53,096 nucleotides of DNA from Thermodesulfovibrionales bacterium (GTDB taxonomy: Bacteria > Nitrospirota > Thermodesulfovibrionia > Thermodesulfovibrionales > Dissulfurispiraceae), in contig JAOAHE010000008.1 in NCBI GenBank assembly GCA_026415415.1, positions 1 through 53,096 of the forward strand, written 5' to 3'. Below, piece by piece: positions 1 through 8,110 of the stretch. The notes under the pieces are model-generated. The model was not told the origin of the DNA, did not search any database, and saw only the letters and a program-made list of their open reading frames with translations. Both the position numbers and the translations under genes were made by a program. Numbering within the stretch: the stretch's first letter is position 1; each line of letters begins with the position of its first letter.

Positions 1-160
1 CCTTAGGTCTGTACTGTCTTAAGACATGGAAAACCTGATCTACCCTCTGTATATCAAGTTCATCCTTTGATAAAGCTAAATAATCATTGTTAGCCCTTTC
101 TAAGCTTTTTATAAATTCTTTGGCAAGCTGTCCTTTATTGCCTGTAATCAAGAATTTCAT
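1..160 (-). CDS. rfbD: dTDP-4-dehydrorhamnose reductase, N-terminal part only
   Basis: Only the first 53 codons lie in the window; the gene runs off the left edge. The protein begins MKFLITGNKGQLAKEF, a Rossmann start with the GxxGQLG-like dinucleotide loop typical of RfbD/RmlD, followed by a D-x-Q-type segment (LSKDELDI) characteristic of this family. RfbD reduces dTDP-4-keto-L-rhamnose to dTDP-L-rhamnose in the cytoplasm for polysaccharide synthesis. Its ATG overlaps the rfbB stop by one base (TAATG), so the two genes are translationally coupled. That pairing is the strongest support for the assignment, because the visible part is short. Confidence 0.8.
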   Translation of the reverse strand, partial: MKFLITGNKGQLAKEFIKSLERANNDYLALSKDELDIQRVDQVFHVLRQYRPK

Positions 161-1170
161 TATTCTTTGTCCTTTGCCATAAATTGATAGACTCTATCCC
201 AATAAGATCTCAGTGCTGAAAGCTTAGACATTACCCAATCAATATTTTGCAAATACCATCTTACTGTCTTTTCAATGCCTTCGTCAAATCTTGTTTTTGC
301 TTTCCAACCAACTTCCCTTTCAATCTTATCAGTGTTAAGAGCATATCTATAATCATGTCCTGGTCTATCTTTAACAAATTGAATGAGACTTTCTGGTTTT
401 TTAAGAATTGAAAGTATAGCCTTTACAACTTCTATATTTTTCTTCTCTACAGCACTGCCGATGTTATAAATCTCCCCCACCCTACCCTTTTCTAAAACCA
501 TTAAAATTGCCTCAGCGCAATCATCAACATAAAGCCACTCCCTGATATTATTGCCATCTCCATAAATAGGTACTGGTTCTTCCTGTAAAGCTTTAATTAT
601 AACCACTGGAATCAGCTTTTCTGGATACTGCCAAGGACCATAATTATTAGAAGGTCTTAAGGTTATAATAGGAAGGCCATAGGTTCTGTGATAAGCTCTC
701 CCAAGCATGTCTTGGGCAGCTTTACTGGCTGAATAAGGTGAGTTAGGCTTAAGCTGGGAGTCTTCGTGAAATTTTCCTTCTTTAATATCTCCATATACCT
801 CATCAGTAATTATGTTTATAAAAAGAGAAAGGTTGTAAATTTTAGAAAGCTCATAAAGATTGTATGAGCCTTCTATATTTGTTTTTAAGAAACTTGCAGG
901 ATCTAATATGCTTCTGTCTACATGAGTTTCAGCAGCAAAATGTATTACTGTGTGAGGTTTCTCTTTTTTAAATACTTCTTCTAACTTTTTGAAATCTCTA
1001 ATATCAGCCTTATAAAACTTAAAATGGCCCTTTGCATCCTTTAATCTCTCTAAATCACCAGCATAGGTAAGTGAATCAACTAATATCACTTGATAGCCAC
1101 TATTCAGTGCAAGCTTCACAAAGCAACTCCCTATAAAACCAGCCCCACCTGTTACAAGCAATCTTTGCAT
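160..1170 (-). CDS. rfbB: dTDP-glucose 4,6-dehydratase
   Basis: 336 residues, the usual size for RfbB. It is an extended SDR enzyme that converts dTDP-glucose to dTDP-4-keto-6-deoxyglucose, the second step of dTDP-rhamnose synthesis. Visible motifs are the NAD-binding TGGAGFIG at residues 7-14, HVDRS at 83-87, the catalytic TDE at 122-124 (TDEVYG), and the YSASK box with Y146 and K150. The substrate-binding SNNYGP and GDGNNIREWLYVDD segments follow. The segment before TDE reads FINII where VS is more common, a conservative change. The ATG is preceded by AAGG. rfbD follows with a one-base overlap. rfbA and rfbC are not in the window. Confidence 0.96.
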   Translation of the reverse strand: MQRLLVTGGAGFIGSCFVKLALNSGYQVILVDSLTYAGDLERLKDAKGHFKFYKADIRDFKKLEEVFKKEKPHTVIHFAAETHVDRSILDPASFLKTNIEGSYNLYELSKIYNLSLFINIITDEVYGDIKEGKFHEDSQLKPNSPYSASKAAQDMLGRAYHRTYGLPIITLRPSNNYGPWQYPEKLIPVVIIKALQEEPVPIYGDGNNIREWLYVDDCAEAILMVLEKGRVGEIYNIGSAVEKKNIEVVKAILSILKKPESLIQFVKDRPGHDYRYALNTDKIEREVGWKAKTRFDEGIEKTVRWYLQNIDWVMSKLSALRSYWDRVYQFMAKDKE

Positions 1171-1567
1171 AGCCTTAATACCTCAATTTCTTATTTCAAA
1201 GACTTTTAATAATATCCCTTTATAATTTTATAATTGATCGTTCTAATTATATTAAAAACCCAGCCGGTAGAAAAATGTTAATGTCTTAGTGTGGGTAGAT
1301 GTGATTTCAAAAAGATTTTTCCTTGTTAATTTGAAACTTAACACAAACAAGATTAAAGATACCTTCAAAGAAGGCGTCTAAAAACCTTTTCCTTTCATAA
1401 ATCCTATTTTCTGTTATGAAAGTAAAAAATAGTAAATTTTTAATCCTTCTATTTTAATATTAACATTAATCTTAGTCATTGAAAATATTTGCTTTGATAG
1501 TTACCACTGTTAACAAATTTGACATTTAAAGCCATAATCTTTTAAAGTTTCTTAATTATAGACTAAG
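1171..1567. other. divergent intergenic region between rfbB and tolQ
   Basis: About 400 bases without a recognisable gene. It separates the leftward rfbB-rfbD unit from the rightward tol operon and so should hold a promoter for each. I can point to only one candidate, for tolQ. I see no RNA gene, strong hairpin or repeat, and base composition is very AT-rich. Confidence 0.5.
1519..1546 (+). promoter_or_regulatory. candidate sigma-70 promoter for the tol operon
   Basis: A consensus -35 box TTGACA (1519-1524) is followed after 16 bases by a weak -10, TTTAAA (1541-1546). The predicted start near 1553 leaves a leader of only about 15 bases before the tolQ ATG, which has no strong Shine-Dalgarno. 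The -35 is good and the -10 is poor, so this is tentative. Confidence 0.4.
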
Positions 1568-2188
1568 ATGGAACACTCTGTAATCCAATTAATCCTTCAA
1601 GCAGGTTTAGTCGTTAAAGCTGTATTTCTTGTGCTACTTATATTTTCTATTATCTCATGGGCTATAATCTTTTACAAATGGCGTTTATTTTCTATGGCTG
1701 ATAAAGAAACAAATAATTTCTTAAGAATCTTTAGTTCTACTTTAGACCCTAAAGACCTTTATGTCTCAACCAAAAGATTTAATATAAGTCCTCTTGCCAA
1801 TCTATTTAGATCTGTCTACTCAGAAAAAACCTATTCTGACAGAGATGAACTTAAAAGGATGCTCAAAAGATATTCAGTCTTAGAGGCATCAAAATTAGAA
1901 AAATATCTAAATTTTCTTGCTACTACAGGTTCAACTACACCATTTATAGGACTCTTCGGTACGGTCTGGGGAATTATGAATACCTTCAGAGGCATAGGAG
2001 GTGCTGGCTCTGCATCACTTGCCGTTGTTGCACCAGGAATAGCAGAGGCTTTAATTGCTACAGCCTTAGGTTTAGTTGCTGCAATTCCAGCTGTAGTTGC
2101 TTATAACTATTATCTCGGTAGAGTTAACCGAATGATAGTTGAACTTGATGATTTCTCTGAGGAATTAGTTGACTATATATTAAAGTAA
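1568..2188 (+). CDS. tolQ: TolQ, proton-channel subunit of the Tol system
   Basis: 206 residues of the MotA/TolQ/ExbB family. One membrane helix lies at about 15-38, then a cytoplasmic domain, then two helices at about 118-140 and 150-178. The family signature TTGSTTPFIGLFGTVWGI lies in the second helix and the segment around APGIAEALIATALGLVAAIP in the third. TolQ with TolR forms the inner-membrane proton-driven motor that energises TolA and keeps the outer membrane attached during division. It could be called ExbB by sequence alone, but tolR, a TonB/TolA-like gene and tolB follow directly, so TolQ is the better name. It ends in a one-base TAATG overlap with tolR. Confidence 0.93.
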   Translation: MEHSVIQLILQAGLVVKAVFLVLLIFSIISWAIIFYKWRLFSMADKETNNFLRIFSSTLDPKDLYVSTKRFNISPLANLFRSVYSEKTYSDRDELKRMLKRYSVLEASKLEKYLNFLATTGSTTPFIGLFGTVWGIMNTFRGIGGAGSASLAVVAPGIAEALIATALGLVAAIPAVVAYNYYLGRVNRMIVELDDFSEELVDYILK

Positions 2189-2592
2189 TGAAAAACTTAA
2201 AAAATAGACAACCCTTGTCAGAAATCAATGTTACCCCTTTAGTAGACGTTATGCTTGTGTTATTGGTAATCTTTATGATTACTGCACCTCTTCTTCAACA
2301 AGGAATCGATGTTAACTTGCCCAAATCAAAAGGTAAAGAGCTATCAACTGAGGAAAGAATTACTATAGTAATAAAAAAAGGCGGTACCTTATACATAAAT
2401 GATGTTGAGGTATCCAGATCAGAATTATTTAAAAAGATGGAATCCTTAAGTAAACTCAATCCCAATGTTTTTCTTAAAGCAGATAAAGACGTTCCTTATG
2501 GTTTTGTTGTTGAAATTATGGGTGAACTGAAACACTTGGGAATAGAAAAGCTCGGTATGATTACTGAACCCAAAATTTCTAATCAACAATGA
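2188..2592 (+). CDS. tolR: TolR, membrane-anchored Tol motor subunit
   Basis: 134 residues, ExbD/TolR family. A short cytoplasmic N-terminus leads into one membrane helix at about 16-36 that carries the proton-path aspartate D20 in INVTPLVDVMLVLL. The remainder is periplasmic and ends with the ADKDVPYGFVVEIMGELKHLGI stretch typical of the family. TolR couples proton flow through TolQ to movement of the TolA-like protein. It overlaps both neighbours: the tolQ stop by one base and the next gene by ATGA. Confidence 0.93.
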   Translation: MKNLKNRQPLSEINVTPLVDVMLVLLVIFMITAPLLQQGIDVNLPKSKGKELSTEERITIVIKKGGTLYINDVEVSRSELFKKMESLSKLNPNVFLKADKDVPYGFVVEIMGELKHLGIEKLGMITEPKISNQQ

Positions 2593-3284
2593 ATAACATG
2601 CCGTTAATTTATCGTTCTATTGCCTTTTCGGCTTTAATACATATCTTATTTTTCATATCTTTTATTTTAATTGGAAAGTATACAAACATAACTAAAAAAA
2701 CTGAACCTTATATTGTATCTTTGATCGAAGAAAGCAGGATATTTCAAAATCAAATATCACAAGAACCTAATCAACCTAAGCAAAATGAAGCCACAGCTTT
2801 AGAAAAAAAAGCCTCCTCCCCACCTACACCTAACCTTACAAAAGACACCAAATCTCATGAGCAAATAGTCAAAGAAAGGATAGCTATGTTAGAGGCAAAA
2901 AAAAGAATTGAAAAAATCGTTACCCTGAGAAAAGTTATTGATGTTGGATCTAAAAAAAATATAACTCAACAAGGCACTCAGAAAACAATTAATAGCAATT
3001 CAACGAAAGAAACATCACCCATATCTACTAACTTAAATGATTATTATAACTTAATAATGAATAAAATTAGACAACAATGGATATTGCCTGAAAGCCTTTC
3101 GGTAAAATCAGAAACAATAATTTCCATTAAAATAGCAAAGGATGGCAATGTGAAAATAGAAAAGATTGAGAAAAGCTCAGGCAACAATTTATTTGACAGA
3201 TACGCTATACGAGCTATAAATAAAGCTAATCCCCTTCCTCCTCCACCTCAAGAGATTGAGATAGGAGTGAGGTTTAATCCATAG
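2589..3284 (+). CDS. tolA: TolA/TonB-like energy transducer
   Basis: 231 residues in three parts: an N-terminal membrane anchor at about 9-29, a low-complexity periplasmic linker rich in Q, K, E, S and P (about 40-145), and a C-terminal TonB/TolA domain (about 150-231). The last has MNKIRQQWILPES, then a SSGNNLFDRYAIRAINKANPLP-type end with the proline run PPPP. It should span the periplasm and carry energy from TolQR to the outer membrane. Position between tolR and tolB favours TolA; the C-terminal domain alone resembles TonB family members. The start could also be the Met at codon 4. The symbol is by position and architecture. Confidence 0.8.
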   Translation: MNNMPLIYRSIAFSALIHILFFISFILIGKYTNITKKTEPYIVSLIEESRIFQNQISQEPNQPKQNEATALEKKASSPPTPNLTKDTKSHEQIVKERIAMLEAKKRIEKIVTLRKVIDVGSKKNITQQGTQKTINSNSTKETSPISTNLNDYYNLIMNKIRQQWILPESLSVKSETIISIKIAKDGNVKIEKIEKSSGNNLFDRYAIRAINKANPLPPPPQEIEIGVRFNP

Positions 3285-3294
3285 ATTAACAGAT

Positions 3295-4554
3295 ATGATA
3301 CGGAATAAGACTTTTTTTAAAACCATCATATTAATATCTTTTGTATTATCTTTAAAACTTCCCCTTTTTGCTCAAAAAGTTTATATAGACATCACTTCTC
3401 CAGGCTTTAGAAAAGTCCCTATAGCTATTCAAACATTCTCAAATGGTAAGGAACTGTCAAATATTATCATAGATAATCTTGAATATACCGGTCTATTCAG
3501 CATCGTTGATGAAAAGCTTCATATTGAAGGAAACGAACAACCTTTCAACAAAAATAACTGGACATCACTACAAGCAGAGATAGTCGTAAAAGGACAAGTA
3601 ATCAATGATAAAGCCATAAAGGTTTCATTTTCAGTATACGAAGTCTCAGATGGTAGAGAGATCTTGCGGAAAGAATATACATCAAAACAAATGAGCAGAC
3701 AGATCGCTCATGCAATAGCAAATGATATTTACAAAATACTTACAGGATATGATGGAATATTTAAGACAAAGATATCTTATGTAAGTGACAAAGGTAAACA
3801 TAAAGAACTAAAAATAATGGACTGGGATGGTCATAGAGCTTATGAAACTGGCATCACAGCAGATATATTTTTAAGTCCAAAATGGACATCTGATGGAAGC
3901 AAATTAATATACTCAAAAAATACATCCGGTAGATGGGGAATATTCACCTTAGACATGCACTCACTAAAAGAGCAAAATGTTTTTAAAGAAAAAGGGTTAA
4001 GCGTTAGTGGAAATTTTTTGCCTAACAATAAAGAGTTTGTCTTCGTTACCACTAAGGACGGAGTTTTTGATATCTATTTAGGAAATATAGTTAGCTTGAC
4101 ATATAAGAAGGTTATATCTTCCCCATGGATAGATATATCCCCAACTGTCTCACCAGATGGTAAAAAAATCCTTTTTACTTCTAATAGAACGGGCTCACCT
4201 CAGATATTCATTTCTGACATAAATGGGAATAATATCAAGAGATTAACCAACGAAGGCTCTTATAATACCTCACCAGTCTGGTCTCCCAAAGGTGACAAAA
4301 TAGCATTCGTAAGCATGATAAATGGTAGACACCAGATAATGATTATGAGTATTGATGGCACTGGTTTAACGCAACTTACTAACTCAGGAAACAACGAAGA
4401 GCCTTCCTTTTCACCCGATGGCAGATTTATAACCTTTACCTCTGATAGAGATGGTATCAAAGGTATTTATATAATGCGATCTGACGGAAGTGGTCAAAGA
4501 CGCATTACATCTCAAAAGCTTAAAGCTACTAACCCTTCCTGGTCACCATTTTAA
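3295..4554 (+). CDS. tolB: TolB, periplasmic beta-propeller of the Tol system
   Basis: 419 residues. A signal peptide at 1-26 ends in LPLFAQ. The TolB N-terminal domain (about 27-150) is followed by a six-bladed propeller made of WD40-like (PD40) repeats, seen as recurrent SPDGKKILFTSNRTGSPQIFI-type units, for example SPKGDKIAFVS and SPDGRFITFTSDRDG. It ends in ATNPSWSPF, the family's usual close. TolB works in the periplasm, normally bridging TolA and Pal. It lies 10 bases after the TolA-like gene and is the last gene of this unit. Pal, its usual partner and neighbour, is not here. Confidence 0.95.
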   Translation: MIRNKTFFKTIILISFVLSLKLPLFAQKVYIDITSPGFRKVPIAIQTFSNGKELSNIIIDNLEYTGLFSIVDEKLHIEGNEQPFNKNNWTSLQAEIVVKGQVINDKAIKVSFSVYEVSDGREILRKEYTSKQMSRQIAHAIANDIYKILTGYDGIFKTKISYVSDKGKHKELKIMDWDGHRAYETGITADIFLSPKWTSDGSKLIYSKNTSGRWGIFTLDMHSLKEQNVFKEKGLSVSGNFLPNNKEFVFVTTKDGVFDIYLGNIVSLTYKKVISSPWIDISPTVSPDGKKILFTSNRTGSPQIFISDINGNNIKRLTNEGSYNTSPVWSPKGDKIAFVSMINGRHQIMIMSIDGTGLTQLTNSGNNEEPSFSPDGRFITFTSDRDGIKGIYIMRSDGSGQRRITSQKLKATNPSWSPF

Positions 4555-4785
4555 TTTACATTAATTTTAATACTTATTATATTGCATGTAAAACTTAGGT
4601 AGGTTTTTATTTATAATAAAAAATTCGCTGAGAAATATTAAGGTATGATAAAAAAGATGGGCTTAGCATAGATTAACCGATCAACTCATTTTTTTTATGT
4701 CTTGATTGAGAAAAACTAAAGATGAAAAGATAAAATTGAAAAATATAAAAAAACACTTTTATAATTTGATTTATCCTATTAATTG

Positions 4786-4813
4786 TTGATAAGATTTCCA
4801 TAATTTCTATAAA
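4786..4813 (+). promoter_or_regulatory. candidate promoter for the TPR lipoprotein-gltX unit
   Basis: TTGATA (4786-4791), a 16-base spacer and TATAAA (4808-4813) give five of six matches in each box. The expected start near 4820 is 17 bases before the ATG at 4837. It lies in a 282-base gap after tolB, so the TPR gene probably starts a new transcription unit. Confidence 0.5.
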
Positions 4814-4836
4814 TCAATAACTCAACATACAGGGGC

Positions 4837-5565
4837 ATGAAACTTAATAAAAAATTTTTTTTAATCGCAAAGACAGTAGCAATACTTTGTTTTGTAATTT
4901 TACTAATAAGCTGTGCATCTACTGATATTAAATTAAATAAAGAAGCAGAACTGGCTTATCAGCTCGGTATCTCATATCTTAATGAAGGCAACTATAAACA
5001 ATCCTTTATCCATTTACAGAGAGCTTATGAGCTGACTCCCAAAAATACCGAGATCTTAAATAGCTTAGGCTTGATTTATATGCATTACAATGATCTACAA
5101 CAAGCTAAAAAATTTTTCAAAGAGGCTATATTAATAGATCCAAACTATTCAAAGGCATATAATAATCTTGGTATAGTCTACACAAAAATGTCAAGATGGA
5201 CCGAAGCAATAGAAAACTTCAAAAAAGCTTTGGCTAACCCTCAATATCAAAATCCTGAGACGGCCTTTTACAATTTAGGTATTTCTTTTTACAGACTTGG
5301 ACAAAACGATTTAGCTATTAAAGCATTCAAAGACTCACTCAAAAGAGACCCCACTTTTATTTACTCTTACTATGGACTTGCTCTGGCATATAATAAAATT
5401 GGTAGATATGGGGAATCATCAGAGATGCTTACGATAGCCATAGAGAAAGATCCAACATACAATGGTGATAAAATTAAATTCATTAAAGATTTATATAAAA
5501 AATATCAAAATTCAGAAATAGAAGATCCGGATATAGAAGACTATCTTGATATAATTCATTACTAA
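4837..5565 (+). CDS. TPR-repeat lipoprotein
   Basis: 242 residues. The N-terminus is a lipoprotein signal with lipobox LISC, so C26 should be acylated and the protein anchored in a membrane facing the periplasm. From about residue 38 come five or so tetratricopeptide repeats, e.g. AYQLGISYLNEGNYKQSFIHL, AYNNLGIVYTKMSRWTEAIENF and SYYGLALAYNKIGRYGESSEML. Such proteins scaffold protein complexes. The architecture fits the PilF/PilW type IV pilus lipoprotein or NlpI-like families. Position after tolB recalls CpoB/YbgF, but CpoB lacks a lipobox, so I do not use that name. An AGGGG sits unusually close to the ATG (2 bases). gltX follows after 14 bases. Confidence 0.8.
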   Translation: MKLNKKFFLIAKTVAILCFVILLISCASTDIKLNKEAELAYQLGISYLNEGNYKQSFIHLQRAYELTPKNTEILNSLGLIYMHYNDLQQAKKFFKEAILIDPNYSKAYNNLGIVYTKMSRWTEAIENFKKALANPQYQNPETAFYNLGISFYRLGQNDLAIKAFKDSLKRDPTFIYSYYGLALAYNKIGRYGESSEMLTIAIEKDPTYNGDKIKFIKDLYKKYQNSEIEDPDIEDYLDIIHY

Positions 5566-5579
5566 AATAAAGGGATAAA

Positions 5580-6989
5580 ATGAAAGACCAGATAAGAGTA
5601 AGATTTGCACCAAGTCCTACCGGTTTTTTACACATAGGTGGGGCAAGAACAGCATTGTTTAATTGGCTTTTTGCAAAGCATCACGATGGCGTCTTCATTC
5701 TCAGAATAGAAGATACTGACAGAAGCCGTTCTACAGATGATTATATGAAATCTATAATTGAAGACATGCAATGGTTAGGACTTCACTGGGATGAAGGACC
5801 TTACAGACAGACAGACAGATTTGAGATTTATAAGGAATTTGCAAAAAAACTTCTCAAAGAAGAAAAAGCATATTATTGTTATTGCTCTGCTGAAGAACTT
5901 GAGACAAAAAGGCAAGCTGCCATCTCATCTGGTTTGCCTGTTAAGTATGATGGTAAATGTAGAGAGTTAGATATAATCCCAGAAGACAAGCCTGCTGCCA
6001 TTAGGTTTAAGATGCCCCAAGAAGGTCAAACTATTGTTAATGATCTTATTAAGGGAAAGGTTATTTTTGATAATACACAACTTGAAGATTTAGTGATTGT
6101 TCGTTCAGATGGTACCCCCACTTATAATTTCGTTGTGGTAGTAGATGACATTGAGATGAGAATAAGCCACATTATTAGAGGAGATGATCATCTAAACAAT
6201 ACACCAAAACAAATTCACATCTATAAAGCTTTCAACTCTCATATACCTGAATTTGCTCATCTTCCCATGATACTCGGTCATGATAAAAGCCGCTTAAGCA
6301 AAAGACACGGGGCAACCTCTGTGCATGCATATAGAGAAATGGGATATCTTCCTGAGGCATTGGTAAATTATCTCGTAAGACTTGGTTGGTCTTATGGAGA
6401 TAAAGAAATTTTCTCAAAAGAAGAGATGATAAAACTATTTTCTTTAGAAAATATAGGCAAATCTGCAGCTGTCTTTAATCCTGATAAGTTATTATGGCTA
6501 AATAGCCAGTATATTATGAATACCGACTCTGAAAAGTTGGCGGAACTAATACTACCTTTTCTTATTAAAGATAACATCATCACAAATAAAGAAGAAGTAA
6601 ATAAAAAGTGGTTAGCTAAAGCAATTGATCTGCTAAAAGAACGCTCAAAAACCTTACAAGAAATGGCAAACTCACTTAAGTATTTTATCTCTGATCTCAT
6701 TGAGATTGACCCGAAAGCCAAAGATAAGTTTTTAACTTCAGAAAGCATTAAATTCTTAGCAGAGATTAAAGAGTTATTACTTAAATTAGATGACTTCAGT
6801 TCAAAGAATATAGAAAAGATATTCATAAATATAGCACAACAAAATAATCTCAAGCTTGGCTCTTTAGCTCAGCCTATGCGTGTTGCAATAACAGGTTCTA
6901 CTGCAAGTCCTGGAATTTTTGAGCTAATGGAGACAATAGGAAAAGAAAAAGTTATAAAAAGACTTTCAAAAGTTATAGCAATAAAGTAA
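5580..6989 (+). CDS. gltX: glutamyl-tRNA synthetase
   Basis: 469 residues, normal for bacterial class I GltX. It charges tRNA-Glu with glutamate in the cytoplasm. HIGG at 18-21 is the HIGH motif (preceded by APSPTGF) and LSKRH at 239-243 is the KMSKS motif. A zinc-site pattern CYC (C100, C102) with Y123 and C127 lies in the inserted domain. RGDDHLNNTPKQIHIY is a family signature, and the C-terminal anticodon domain ends with QPMRVAITGSTASPGIFELM. The SD is AAAGGGATAAA before the ATG. I cannot tell whether it is discriminating or also charges tRNA-Gln. Confidence 0.96.
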   Translation: MKDQIRVRFAPSPTGFLHIGGARTALFNWLFAKHHDGVFILRIEDTDRSRSTDDYMKSIIEDMQWLGLHWDEGPYRQTDRFEIYKEFAKKLLKEEKAYYCYCSAEELETKRQAAISSGLPVKYDGKCRELDIIPEDKPAAIRFKMPQEGQTIVNDLIKGKVIFDNTQLEDLVIVRSDGTPTYNFVVVVDDIEMRISHIIRGDDHLNNTPKQIHIYKAFNSHIPEFAHLPMILGHDKSRLSKRHGATSVHAYREMGYLPEALVNYLVRLGWSYGDKEIFSKEEMIKLFSLENIGKSAAVFNPDKLLWLNSQYIMNTDSEKLAELILPFLIKDNIITNKEEVNKKWLAKAIDLLKERSKTLQEMANSLKYFISDLIEIDPKAKDKFLTSESIKFLAEIKELLLKLDDFSSKNIEKIFINIAQQNNLKLGSLAQPMRVAITGSTASPGIFELMETIGKEKVIKRLSKVIAIK

Positions 6990-6995
6990 TTTAAC

Positions 6996-7889
6996 ATGAA
7001 GTCATTTAAAGAGATTAAAGCTAATTATTACTTTACACCAGATGATGAAAAAAGACTTTTATCTATTAATAAAATTATGATTGAAAATGCCGAAAAGCCC
7101 ATTCAAGCTCTTCATGAATGGATAATCCAAGTAAATAAAGCATCTCAATTCTTCAAAACTGAAGACAGAGCACGTGAGATTCTTATTGCTCGAAAAAAAT
7201 GGTTTTTAGATCTCTTCAGCGGTGTATATGATAGCAGATATTACGAGAGTCTTATAAAAATTGGACAAATACATGTAAAATATTCTGTTGATCCCCACTA
7301 CATGAACAGGGCTATTAATATAATAAGAAATTCTTGTATTGACATAATTACTACAAATTTAGAAGACTCTCAAGAAAGAACAAAGATAATTATATCCTTA
7401 GAGAAGATTTTAGATATAAATTTAGATGTAATCACTTCTGCTTACATAGAAGAGGAAATGAGATCTTATTCATCACTTTATAGGGTAAAAAACGTTCTTG
7501 TAGATATATCAGAAAAACTTTCACAAATAATGAACTTTGTCCTTATATTTGCCTTAATTGGTTTGAGTATAGCTATAGTTTTGCTTTTCATAACTAACAT
7601 ATCAACCATAATAGAGAGCAATATTGAACATGTTTTGATTACCACTTTGGGTTCACTCCTTTTTCTTTGGGTAATTATAGAACTTATAAATACAGAAATA
7701 AGGCATCTAAAGGGAGGTAAATTTAGAATTAGTATATTTGTCGGGGTTGCCCTTGTTGCATTTATTAGAGAAGCTTTAGTAAAAGCTTTAAAGCATGAGG
7801 CTGTAGAGCAGATGTACTTCCTTATTGCACTTATATTAACCTTAGGAATTGTTTTTTGGCTTGTATCTAAAGCAGAAGAAAAAATTTAG
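6996..7889 (+). CDS. protoglobin sensor domain fused to a PsiE-like membrane domain
   Basis: 297 residues with two parts. Residues about 1-165 look like a protoglobin (globin-coupled sensor) domain: ARKKWFLDLFSGVYDSRYYESLIKIGQIHVKYSVDPHYM, in which H93 of IGQIH is at the usual place of the proximal haem-ligand histidine. Residues about 174-297 hold four hydrophobic segments resembling the PsiE (phosphate-starvation-inducible) membrane family, with charged loops containing ELINTEIRHLKGG and AFIREALVKAL. Inference: haem-based sensing of O2, NO or CO linked to a membrane effector of unknown activity. It starts 7 bases after gltX with no clear SD, suggesting translational coupling. Haem binding is predicted only from the motif. 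Confidence 0.72.
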   Translation: MKSFKEIKANYYFTPDDEKRLLSINKIMIENAEKPIQALHEWIIQVNKASQFFKTEDRAREILIARKKWFLDLFSGVYDSRYYESLIKIGQIHVKYSVDPHYMNRAINIIRNSCIDIITTNLEDSQERTKIIISLEKILDINLDVITSAYIEEEMRSYSSLYRVKNVLVDISEKLSQIMNFVLIFALIGLSIAIVLLFITNISTIIESNIEHVLITTLGSLLFLWVIIELINTEIRHLKGGKFRISIFVGVALVAFIREALVKALKHEAVEQMYFLIALILTLGIVFWLVSKAEEKI

Positions 7890-7919
7890 TTAAAAAACTA
7901 AACACAGGAGGTTAAAAAA

Positions 7920-8084
7920 ATGCCTTTATATGATTTTAAGTGCGGTAAGTGTGGAGAAAACTTCTCATTAGTAATGAGTGTAAAAGAAAAAGAATCAGCC
8001 CAGATAAAATGCCCTAAATGCAACTCTGAAGAGATAAAACAACTTTATCTATCATATTACACGAAAACATCCAGAAAGTCTTAA
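7920..8084 (+). CDS. FmdB-family zinc-ribbon small protein
   Basis: A 54-residue protein beginning MPLYDFKCGKCGENFS, the standard opening of the FmdB/YjzB-like regulatory-protein family. Two CxxC knuckles (C8/C11 and C31/C34) should bind one zinc. The ATG at 7920 has a strong SD (ACAGGAGG, about 8 bases upstream). The family is common but its role is unknown; the name comes from a putative regulator of formamidase/amidase genes. It lies 30 bases after the globin-PsiE gene and 26 before purH, so it probably shares their transcript. The typical family C-terminus after the second knuckle is short here. Confidence 0.82.
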   Translation: MPLYDFKCGKCGENFSLVMSVKEKESAQIKCPKCNSEEIKQLYLSYYTKTSRKS

Positions 8085-8110
8085 AAAAAATTTTACAATA
8101 GGGGGCTTAA

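Noticed and set aside
6392-6853. 153-codon open frame on the minus strand inside gltX
   Set aside because: It lies fully antisense to a clear glutamyl-tRNA synthetase; its serine/leucine-rich composition is typical of the shadow of an AT-rich gene.
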